From the NCBI GenBank assembly GCA_027296525.1, contig JAPUJA010000206.1, forward strand, positions 1 to 15,347: 15,347 nucleotides of DNA. The letters are read 5' to 3'. Of the stretch, positions 1-5,449 are shown in pieces; positions within the stretch are counted from its first letter, which is position 1; every line of letters begins with the position of its first letter. This DNA is from Pseudomonadota bacterium (GTDB lineage Bacteria; Pseudomonadota; Alphaproteobacteria; UBA828; JAPUJA01). Under the pieces are notes generated by a model. It saw nothing but the letters and a program-made list of their open reading frames with translations. It was not told where the DNA came from and made no database searches. The position numbers and the translations under genes are program-made.

Positions 1-944
1 TGATGCGCCCACACGATGAAGCCGATGAAGCCGATCGCGACCATCGCGTAGGCCATGCCGAGATAGCCGAAAATCGCCTTCTTCGAGAAGGTCGAGACGA
101 CGTGGCTGACGATCCCGAAGCCCGGGAGGATGAGGATGTAGACCTCGGGATGCCCGAAGAACCAGAAGAGATGCTGGTAGAGGACCGGATCGCCGCCACC
201 CGCCGGATCGAAGAAGGCGGTGCCGAAGTTCCGGTCGGTGATCAGCATCGTGAGCGCGCCCGCGAGAATGGGAAGCGAGAGCAAGAGCAGGAACGCGGTC
301 ACAAGGATCGACCATACGAAGAGCGGCATCTTGTGGAGCGTCATGCCGGGTGCGCGCATGTTCAGGATCGTGGTGATGAAGTTGATCGCGCCCAGAATCG
401 ACGAAGCGCCCGCGAGATGGAGCGAGAGAATCGCCATGTCGACCGCCGGCCCCTGCTGCCCGTAGGTCGATAAGGGCGCATAGATCGTCCAGCCGGTGCC
501 CGCGCCCATCCCCGGGCCGGCGTCGACGAAGAGAGAGCCGTAGAGCAGACAACCCGCCGGTATCAACAGCCAGAAGCTGATGTTGTTGAGCCGCGGAAAC
601 GCCATGTCCGGCGCCCCGATCATGAGGGGGATGAACCAGTTGCCGAGCCCGCCGATGAACACGGGCATGACGAAGAAGAACACCATCACCAGCCCGTGGG
701 CGGTGATCAGCACATTGAAGAAGTGATTGTTCTCGCCGAAGATCTGCATGCCCGGCGACGCCAGCTCGGCACGGAACAGGAGCGAGAGCACGAGTCCGGC
801 GACGCCCCCGACCAGCCCGAAGACGAGGTACATCGTCCCGATGTCTTTGTGATTGGTCGAATAGAGCCAACGGGTCGGAACCCACCAAGGCTTGGCCCCA
901 TGTCCGGCGTGAGCTTGTGCTGTGTGACCGCCAATATCGCTCAT
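1..944 (-). CDS. ctaD: Cytochrome c oxidase subunit I, N-terminal part (cut by window edge)
   Basis: This is the catalytic subunit of an aa3-type haem-copper oxidase in the inner membrane, which reduces O2 to water and pumps protons. The first 314 residues are in the window and show several transmembrane helices. Visible family marks are TAHG with a haem a ligand histidine (H83), the GGLGNWFIPLMIGAPD loop, and GHPEVY (H265 and Y269), the CuB histidine and cross-linked tyrosine pair. The reading frame leaves the window at WAH, just where the family has the other two CuB histidines (HH). The start at 944 is preceded by GGGGAG (951-956) at good spacing. The gene lies 23 bp downstream of coxB and is surely cotranscribed with it. 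About 200 further residues are expected beyond the edge. The symbol ctaD follows alphaproteobacterial usage; coxA is equivalent. Confidence 0.97.
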   Translation of the reverse strand, partial: MSDIGGHTAQAHAGHGAKPWWVPTRWLYSTNHKDIGTMYLVFGLVGGVAGLVLSLLFRAELASPGMQIFGENNHFFNVLITAHGLVMVFFFVMPVFIGGLGNWFIPLMIGAPDMAFPRLNNISFWLLIPAGCLLYGSLFVDAGPGMGAGTGWTIYAPLSTYGQQGPAVDMAILSLHLAGASSILGAINFITTILNMRAPGMTLHKMPLFVWSILVTAFLLLLSLPILAGALTMLITDRNFGTAFFDPAGGGDPVLYQHLFWFFGHPEVYILILPGFGIVSHVVSTFSKKAIFGYLGMAYAMVAIGFIGFIVWAH

Positions 945-967
945 GCCGAACTCCCCTTAACTCTCAG

Positions 968-1807
968 CTAGTCCCGCTTCGCCGCGACCGCGAGATCGCG
1001 GGCATCGCTCGGCGAGTCTTGCGCCAATTCCTCTTGTGCCCACTCGATCCATTGCTCGAATCCTTCCTGCGAGACGACCTCGACGGTAATCGGCATGAAT
1101 CCATGCCCGACGCCGCAAAGCTCTGAGCACTGACCGTAATAGATCCCCTGCTTGTCCGCGCGGAACCAGGTCTCGTTCATGCGCCCGGGCACCGCGTCCA
1201 TCTTGACGCCGAAGGCCGGAACGGCCCAGCTGTGGATCACGTCGGTCGCGGTCACGAGCACGCGCACCGTCGCGCCCACCGGCACCACGACGTTGGCATC
1301 GGTGGCCAGGAGGCGCGGCTGACCCTCCTCGAGCTCATAATCCTCGAGCATGAGGGCATCGAAGGTGAGCTCGCCGTAATCCGGGTACTCGTAGGTCCAA
1401 TACCACTGGCTGCCGATCGCCTTGATCGTGAGATCGGCGGGCGGGGTGCGGTCTTGCATGTAGAGCAGCTTGAAGGAAGGGATCGCGATCACGATCAGGA
1501 TGATGATCGGAATGCCCGTCCACAGCGTCTCGATCAGGGTGTTGTGAGAGAACTTGCGAGGCGTCGGATTTCGCTTGGCGTTGAACCTGAAGATGATGAT
1601 GGCGAGCAGGATGACGACGAACGCCGAGATCGCGGAGATGATGATGAGCAGCATGTTGTGAAAGCTATCGATTCGCTCCATGACCGGCGTCACGGCATCC
1701 TGGAATCCAAACTGCCAGGGTTCCGGTTGACCGGCCCAGGCGCGTGAGCCAAACAGACCCGTCAACGCGAGCGCCGCCAATCCGGCAATCCCGTGTTTCA
1801 ACGACAT
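968..1807 (-). CDS. coxB: Cytochrome c oxidase subunit II
   Basis: This protein of 279 residues is the CuA-bearing subunit that accepts electrons from cytochrome c and passes them to subunit I. Residues 1-25 look like a cleaved signal peptide ending in AWA. Two transmembrane helices follow (about 50-75 and 92-118), then a periplasmic cupredoxin domain. The CuA site is complete: H192 in VIHSW, then C227, E229, C231, H235 and M238 in CSELCGVGHGFM. The aromatic electron-entry patch WYW lies at 135-137. A purine-rich GGAAGGA sits just before the ATG. coxA follows 23 bp later on the same strand. In alphaproteobacteria coxB is often divergent from tldD, as here. The length is normal for the family and nothing appears broken. 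Confidence 0.97.
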   Translation of the reverse strand: MSLKHGIAGLAALALTGLFGSRAWAGQPEPWQFGFQDAVTPVMERIDSFHNMLLIIISAISAFVVILLAIIIFRFNAKRNPTPRKFSHNTLIETLWTGIPIIILIVIAIPSFKLLYMQDRTPPADLTIKAIGSQWYWTYEYPDYGELTFDALMLEDYELEEGQPRLLATDANVVVPVGATVRVLVTATDVIHSWAVPAFGVKMDAVPGRMNETWFRADKQGIYYGQCSELCGVGHGFMPITVEVVSQEGFEQWIEWAQEELAQDSPSDARDLAVAAKRD

Positions 1808-2047
1808 GGTATCGTCCTTCCCGTGAGACCCTGGGGATTGAGTGACGTCAGGACGAATCGCCCGACAGGCTGGGGAGCCGCCACCCCCGACTCGATCGGC
1901 CAGAAACTACCTCACCGCAACCTCGAATAACAACCCTCTCCGATTGTCTCGGCGCCGGCGTGAACCAAGCGCCCCGCGCCCGGCCGGCGCGCCCATGGGC
2001 CTTTCCGCCGAGCGCTCCGGCCGGTACGGCAGCGATCGAGAGTAAGG

Positions 2048-2075
2048 AATAAATTAATACAAATGTGCTAGACAA
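2048..2075 (-). promoter_or_regulatory. Candidate coxB promoter
   Basis: Read on the minus strand, TTGTCT (2075-2070) is followed after 16 bp by TTTATT (2053-2048), a moderate sigma-70-like pair inside the AT-rich segment. Transcription would begin near 2041 and give a leader of about 230 nt before coxB. This is inferred from base composition and a partial consensus match only. Confidence 0.33.
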
Positions 2076-2260
2076 TAGGTGTTAGATTCCCCCGATTCTC
2101 GAAGGCGCATTATCACGAGGTGCCCGACGGCGGAGAATGCGGCAGAATGTCGCACCGCCCGAGGCGGCGGGCGGCGCTTCGACTCGGATGCTGGAAACCG
2201 CGCGGCGGAAGACCTATCCTTGATCGAAGGCGACGGGCGCGGGCACCGCCTCAGGGACTC

Positions 2261-2286
2261 GGCCCAGGAGATCGGCCCAGGAGATC
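2261..2286 (+). repeat. 13-bp tandem duplication carrying the tldD ribosome binding site
   Basis: The unit ggcccaggagatc occurs twice in direct succession (2261-2273 and 2274-2286). Each copy contains AGGAG. The second AGGAG (2279-2283) stands 7 nt before the tldD ATG at 2291 and is the functional one by spacing. The first is 20 nt from the ATG and would be too far to serve it. Confidence 0.85.
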
Positions 2287-2290
2287 AGCC

Positions 2291-3724
2291 ATGACGAACC
2301 TCACGACCGCAGACGAGATCTTCTTCGAGCGCGCCGGCCTCGACCGGGCCCGCGTCGAAGCCACCGTCGCCGAGGCGCTCGCCGGCGCCGATGACGGCGA
2401 GCTCTTCCTCGAATATTCGCAGTTCGAGAGTTTCTCCTTCGACGATGGCAAGCTCAAGGCCGCGACCTTCGATACCAGCCAGGGATTCGGGCTGCGCGCC
2501 GTGGCCGGCGAGGCGACGGGCTACGCCCACGCCTCGGAGTTGAGCGAGGCCGCGATCCGCCGCGCGGGCGAGACGGTCAAGGCGGTCCATGCCGGCCACG
2601 CGGGATCCGCCGACCTCGCGCCCTCGGCCACCAACCGCCAGCTCTATGGCGACATCAATCCGCTGAAGGAGGTCGCATTCGAGGCGAAGATCAAGCTCCT
2701 CCAGGAGATCGACGCCTATGCGCGCACCCAGGACCAACGGGTGCGCCAGGTGATGGTTTCGCTTCTTGGCCAGTGGCAAGTGGTCGAGGTCGTGCGCGCC
2801 GACGGCTATCGGGCCGGCGACATCCGCCCCCTCGTCAGGCTCAACGTCTCGCTCGTCGTGGGCGAGGGCGATCGCCAGGAAACCGGAAGCCATGGCGTGG
2901 GCGGGCGCGCGGGCTACGAGGCCTTCATCACGCCCGAAGGTTGGCGCGCCCAGGTCGACGAGGCGCTCCGCCAGGCGCTCGTCAATCTCGAGTCGGTGCC
3001 CGCGCCGGCGGGCGAGATGACCGTCGTGCTCGGCCCCGGCTGGCCCGGCATCCTGCTTCACGAGGCGATCGGCCACGGCCTCGAGGGCGATTTCAACCGC
3101 AAGAAGACGTCGGCCTTCTCCGGGCTCATCGGCGAACGGGTCGCGAACGAGGGGGTCACCGTGGTCGATGACGGCACGCTTGCCGACCGGCGGGGCTCGC
3201 TCACGATCGACGATGAGGGCACGCCCACGGGCCGCACGGTGCTCATCGAGAACGGAATCCTGAAGGGCTACCTGCAGGATCGGATGAACGCCCGGCTCAT
3301 GGGCATGGAGCCGACCGGCAACGGGCGTCGGCAAGGCTTCGCCCATCAACCGATACCGCGCATGACGAACACCTTCATGCTCGCCGGAGAGCATGCGCCC
3401 GAAGACATCATCGCCTCCGTCAAGCACGGTCTGTACGCCGCGAACTTCGGCGGCGGCCAGGTTGACATCACCTCCGGCAAGTTCGTCTTCTCGGCGAGCG
3501 AGGCCTATCTCATCGAGGACGGCAAGCGGACCCGGCCGGTGAAGGGCGCGAGCCTGATCGGCAACGGACCCGACGTGCTGACCAAGGTGACGGCGATCGG
3601 GAACGACCTCACGCTCGACCCAGGGATCGGCACCTGCGGCAAGGCGGGCCAGGGGGTGCCCGTGGGCGTCGGGCTCCCCACCCTGCGCATCGACGGCTTG
3701 ACCGTGGGCGGCACCGCGGCCTGA
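2291..3724 (+). CDS. tldD: Metalloprotease TldD
   Basis: This 477-residue protein is the catalytic subunit of the TldD/TldE heterodimer, a zinc peptidase known for trimming unfolded peptides, maturing microcin B17 and degrading the CcdA antitoxin. The zinc motif HExxxH is intact (H257, E258, H262 in HEAIGHGLEGDF). The late cysteine in GTCGKAGQG (C449) matches the third ligand known for the family. The frame can be extended upstream to a GTG at 2120, but the added residues are arginine-rich and unlike any TldD. AGGAG lies 7 nt before the ATG at 2291, and the usual TldD length also favours this start. Its partner gene pmbA/tldE is in the same window but about 6.8 kb away. The gene is divergent from coxB. 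Confidence 0.96.
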   Translation: MTNLTTADEIFFERAGLDRARVEATVAEALAGADDGELFLEYSQFESFSFDDGKLKAATFDTSQGFGLRAVAGEATGYAHASELSEAAIRRAGETVKAVHAGHAGSADLAPSATNRQLYGDINPLKEVAFEAKIKLLQEIDAYARTQDQRVRQVMVSLLGQWQVVEVVRADGYRAGDIRPLVRLNVSLVVGEGDRQETGSHGVGGRAGYEAFITPEGWRAQVDEALRQALVNLESVPAPAGEMTVVLGPGWPGILLHEAIGHGLEGDFNRKKTSAFSGLIGERVANEGVTVVDDGTLADRRGSLTIDDEGTPTGRTVLIENGILKGYLQDRMNARLMGMEPTGNGRRQGFAHQPIPRMTNTFMLAGEHAPEDIIASVKHGLYAANFGGGQVDITSGKFVFSASEAYLIEDGKRTRPVKGASLIGNGPDVLTKVTAIGNDLTLDPGIGTCGKAGQGVPVGVGLPTLRIDGLTVGGTAA

Positions 3725-3818
3725 GCGCCTGCCGCGGACACCCCGGCCGAGGACCCCCGGCCGAGGCCCCCGCGCCGAAGACCGAGCCTCGTCCTCGCCC
3801 GCACCGCGCATACCTCCC

Positions 3819-3849
3819 GTTAACCGAGTCGCCTCCCCTTCGTTAACCA
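3819..3849 (+). promoter_or_regulatory. Paired GTTAACC motifs (possible CtrA-type half-sites)
   Basis: GTTAACCG (3819-3826) and GTTAACCA (3842-3849) are direct repeats 23 bp apart. The core TTAACC is the half-site recognised by the alphaproteobacterial cell-cycle regulator CtrA, which controls pilin genes in Caulobacter. A third copy lies at 5000-5007, and ATGGTTAA (reverse complement TTAACCAT) lies at 4004-4011. I could not find the full TTAA-N7-TTAA arrangement, so the assignment is tentative. Confidence 0.3.
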
Positions 3850-4052
3850 ATATTGCTGGCGGCAGTAAAGGCGGGCGCGCCGCCTTGCGCTGCGTGATTT
3901 TGGATTGTCAAGCCGGACCAAGCGGTTCCCTCGAAGATCGCGGAAGCGTGGCCTCGGAAAGAAACGAATTTGAAATAAATTTTTAATATACTTCTTAATT
4001 ACCATGGTTAATTAGCATAATCTTTATTAAGAAAAATAAAACTATTCTTCTC

Positions 4053-4081
4053 TTGACTATTTTTCATTTCGATGTTTAAAT
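4053..4081 (+). promoter_or_regulatory. Pilin promoter, sigma-70 type
   Basis: TTGACT (4053-4058) is followed after 17 bp by TTAAAT (4076-4081). The pair sits at the downstream end of the AT-rich island, with A/T runs upstream. Transcription would start near 4088, leaving a leader of about 97 nt before the pilin ATG. Confidence 0.6.
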
Positions 4082-4117
4082 ACACGTCACCTGATCGTCT
4101 TTGTTTATGATTAGGGA

Positions 4118-4181
4118 GACCTCCTCAGGAGGGCTTTCGGGCGATCGTGTAAATCGGAGCTGCTTAGAGACCGAGGAGGTT
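4118..4181 (+). promoter_or_regulatory. Pilin mRNA leader with a segment complementary to the ribosome binding site
   Basis: ACCTCCTC (4119-4126) is an exact 8-nt complement of GAGGAGGT (4173-4180), which contains the pilin ribosome binding site AGGAGG (4174-4179); a G-U pair extends it to nine. The same CCTCC can also fold locally onto GGAGG (4128-4132) through a three-base loop. A second AGGAGG at 4127-4132 is followed by no usable reading frame (the nearest GTG, at 4147, is directly followed by TAA). The leader could therefore switch between an open and a sequestered state. This is inference from complementarity; no energy was calculated. Confidence 0.4.
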
Positions 4182-4184
4182 CAA

Positions 4185-4394
4185 ATGTTGGCTCTTCAGA
4201 CGTTCATCATGTCCTTGTTCAAGGACAAGAAGGGGGCGACCGCCGTCGAGTACGGACTCATGGTGGCTCTGATCGCGGTCGCGATTATCGCCGCCGTTCT
4301 GCTCTTGGGTGGAAACCTGGCGACCCTTTTCAACACCGTCGCGCAATGCCTGGGCAACCTCGCCAACTGCGGTGGCGGAGGTGGCGGGCCGTAA
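4185..4394 (+). CDS. Flp-type (type IVb) pilin prepilin
   Basis: This 69-residue prepilin would be cleaved by a prepilin peptidase and assembled by a Tad secretion apparatus into adhesive Flp pili. A short basic leader ends in KDKKG (G17), followed by the Flp signature ATAVEYG with glutamate at mature position 5 and tyrosine at 6. A hydrophobic helix (about 25-42) comes next. The mature chain is 52 residues. Its end is unusual: cysteines at 55 and 62 (CLGNLANC) could form a small disulfide loop, and the chain closes with six glycines and a proline. The ATG at 4185 is preceded by AGGAGG at 5 nt. An in-frame ATG at 4107 would give a longer leader but has no ribosome binding site. It has its own promoter and terminator. 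No other tad/cpa gene is in the window. Confidence 0.9.
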   Translation: MLALQTFIMSLFKDKKGATAVEYGLMVALIAVAIIAAVLLLGGNLATLFNTVAQCLGNLANCGGGGGGP

Positions 4395-4423
4395 GGCCAA
4401 GGCAAGCGATACCTTGATAAGCG

Positions 4424-4461
4424 ATGGCCCGGCGGCCCACACCGCCGGGCCATTGTTTTTT
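4424..4461 (+). terminator. Rho-independent terminator of the pilin gene
   Basis: A perfect 12-bp inverted repeat (atggcccggcgg, 4424-4435, pairing with 4442-4453) with a 6-nt loop is followed by TGTTTTTT (4454-4461). It lies 30 bp beyond the pilin stop codon. The very strong stem and U-run suggest efficient termination, separating the pilin transcript from the membrane-protein genes downstream. Confidence 0.92.
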
Positions 4462-4490
4462 CGCCATTGTTTTTTCGCCATTGTTTTTCG
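4450..4490 (+). repeat. Threefold tandem repeat of the terminator U-tract unit
   Basis: The 14-bp unit ccattgttttttcg occurs at 4450-4463 and 4464-4477, and again with one T fewer at 4478-4490. The first copy is the 3' arm and U-tract of the terminator. The later copies repeat the end of the arm and the U-tract without a new 5' arm. Confidence 0.9.
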
Positions 4491-4586
4491 ACGGGTTAAG
4501 ACGACGCGCCGCGGAGCCGGAGGGCTCGTCCCTCGCACGGAGCGTTCGAGAAAGACAACGACAACCGGAGAGAAAAGGGTCCCCCG

Positions 4587-4940
4587 ATGACCGAAACCGC
4601 GATAGCGATCGGCACCCTCATCGTGTCGACGAGCCTCTTGTTCTATCTCGCGGTCATCAGCTTCCAGGGCATGTGGCTGTTCGTCGACAAGCTGCTCGGG
4701 CGCAAGCCCCCGGAAATGTTCGCGCTTCCGGTTCTGTATGAGAATCTCGGGGTCGCCTGCGCGATCTTCGGCTATCTCACCCAAGCCTCGGTCATCACCT
4801 GCATGGGCGCGCTTCTGATCGCGCTCCGGCTCATGACCGCCAGCGACACGCTTCCCGGCCTGCCGAAGGTGGTCGAGGTACCGCTCCTCACCTCGGCGCT
4901 CGCGAGCCTCGTGCTGATGGGCTATGTGAGCCTCGCCTGA
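4587..4940 (+). CDS. Small membrane protein, first of a tandem paralogous pair
   Basis: I do not recognise a named family. The 117-residue product is very hydrophobic, with probably four membrane segments (about 5-25, 48-66, 69-84 and 97-116). The conserved-looking elements, judged against its neighbour, are ISFQG (19-23 region), LPV..EN.G.A.AI.GYL, CM.AL..ALRL and E.PLL..ALA. It aligns without gaps to the gene at 5056-5424 over 107 residues with about 40% identity, so the two arose by tandem duplication. AAGGG stands shortly before the ATG. It follows the pilin terminator and so probably has its own promoter, which I could not place in the 96 bp upstream. A link to the pilus is only positional. 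It is real by protein-like composition and by the paralogue. Confidence 0.85.
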   Translation: MTETAIAIGTLIVSTSLLFYLAVISFQGMWLFVDKLLGRKPPEMFALPVLYENLGVACAIFGYLTQASVITCMGALLIALRLMTASDTLPGLPKVVEVPLLTSALASLVLMGYVSLA

Positions 4941-4999
4941 CCGTTCCCTCGCGCCCGCGGGCGAGCCTGACGCGGGGGCCGCATCCGCACCAACCCACT

Positions 5000-5007
5000 G
5001 TTAACCA
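5000..5007 (+). promoter_or_regulatory. GTTAACCA motif upstream of the second membrane-protein gene
   Basis: This is a third copy of the motif found twice upstream of the pilin promoter (3819 and 3842). It lies 49 bp before the second paralogue's first ATG, in the 115-bp gap between the two membrane-protein genes. It may be a shared regulator site; only the motif itself is seen. Confidence 0.25.
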
Positions 5008-5055
5008 ACTGTTGCCAATCTGAAGGTTGGCGGAGCGGAACGGGGCCGAACCCTG

Positions 5056-5424
5056 ATGCACAGCTTCATGATACACAGCCCAATGATCAAGCTCACGACC
5101 CTGTTCGTTGTGACGAGCCTCTCGCTCTATGTCCTGCTCATCAGCTTTCAGGGGATATCGCTCATCTTCGAGAGGTTCCAACGCACGCACTCCGTGCCCC
5201 AGATCCGCCTGCCGGTTTTCTTCGAGAATATCGGGATCGCGCTCGCGATCTACGGCTATCTCGCCCGGGACTCCGCCCTCATGTGCATGGCGGCGCTGTT
5301 CGTGGCGCTCCGGCTCATCTACTCGTTCGAACGCTTCGAGCGCATGCCGCGTCAGCTCGAGCTGCCGCTGCTGAGCTGCGCCCTCGCGACCTTCGCCCTG
5401 ATGACCCTCGCCAAGCCGCTCTGA
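5056..5424 (+). CDS. Small membrane protein, second of a tandem paralogous pair
   Basis: The product is 122 residues from the first ATG. It shares with the preceding gene TSL..Y, ISFQG, LPV..EN.G, AI.GYL, CM.AL, ALRL and E.PLL..ALA, aligned end to end without a gap. The same four membrane segments are expected. The exact start is uncertain: in-frame ATG codons at 5056, 5068 and 5083 all lack a good ribosome binding site, and the alignment with the paralogue best fits a start at one of the first two. The loop between segments (about 33-48) is the least conserved part and is more basic here. The 115-bp gap upstream carries a GTTAACC motif. The gene converges with gshA, ending 25 bp from it. Function unknown. 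Confidence 0.83.
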   Translation: MHSFMIHSPMIKLTTLFVVTSLSLYVLLISFQGISLIFERFQRTHSVPQIRLPVFFENIGIALAIYGYLARDSALMCMAALFVALRLIYSFERFERMPRQLELPLLSCALATFALMTLAKPL

Positions 5425-5449
5425 TCGCGCCGCAAGCGCGCCGGGCGGA

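Larger units (their letters stand above)
1808..2290. promoter_or_regulatory. Divergent intergenic region between coxB and tldD
   Basis: This gene-free stretch of 483 bp separates two divergent genes. Most of it is GC-rich and holds no convincing reading frame. The segment at about 2045-2090 is clearly AT-richer than its surroundings and is the likely promoter zone. A small CCGCC/GGCGG hairpin lies at 2156-2168, and a 13-bp tandem repeat carrying the tldD ribosome binding site closes the region. I found no strong sigma-70 match on the tldD strand, so the tldD promoter is not assigned. Confidence 0.6.
3725..4184 (+). promoter_or_regulatory. Intergenic region tldD-pilin with AT-rich promoter island
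   Basis: This stretch of 460 bp contains no convincing gene. It begins GC-rich, with a near-tandem ccccggccgagg repeat (3741-3752 and 3755-3766). Two GTTAACC motifs follow at 3819-3825 and 3842-3848. Composition then drops sharply: positions 3961-4080 are 20% G+C (24 of 120 bases). This island holds a near-palindrome around CCATGG (about 3995-4012), A/T runs that could act as an UP element, and the pilin promoter. The final ~100 nt form the pilin leader. I saw no clear rho-independent terminator for tldD. Confidence 0.7.

Noticed and set aside
1843..1850. TGACGTCA palindrome upstream of coxB
   Set aside because: It is only 8 bp, is not repeated nearby, and I know no alphaproteobacterial regulator of cox genes with this site; chance is sufficient.
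2120..2290. N-terminal extension of TldD from a GTG at 2120
   Set aside because: The extra 57 residues are arginine-rich and unlike TldD; the ATG at 2291 has a ribosome binding site at 7 nt and gives the normal length.
2285..3850. Open frame of 521 codons on the minus strand
   Set aside because: It is antisense to tldD over its whole length and lacks protein-like motifs.
4101..4184. Longer pilin start at TTG 4101 or ATG 4107
   Set aside because: Neither has a ribosome binding site, and they would place a polar stretch before a leader that is already complete from 4185, where AGGAGG is well spaced.
5426..5440. CGCGC/GCGCG hairpin between the second membrane-protein gene and gshA
   Set aside because: The stem is five base pairs with no T-run on either strand; too weak to call a terminator.
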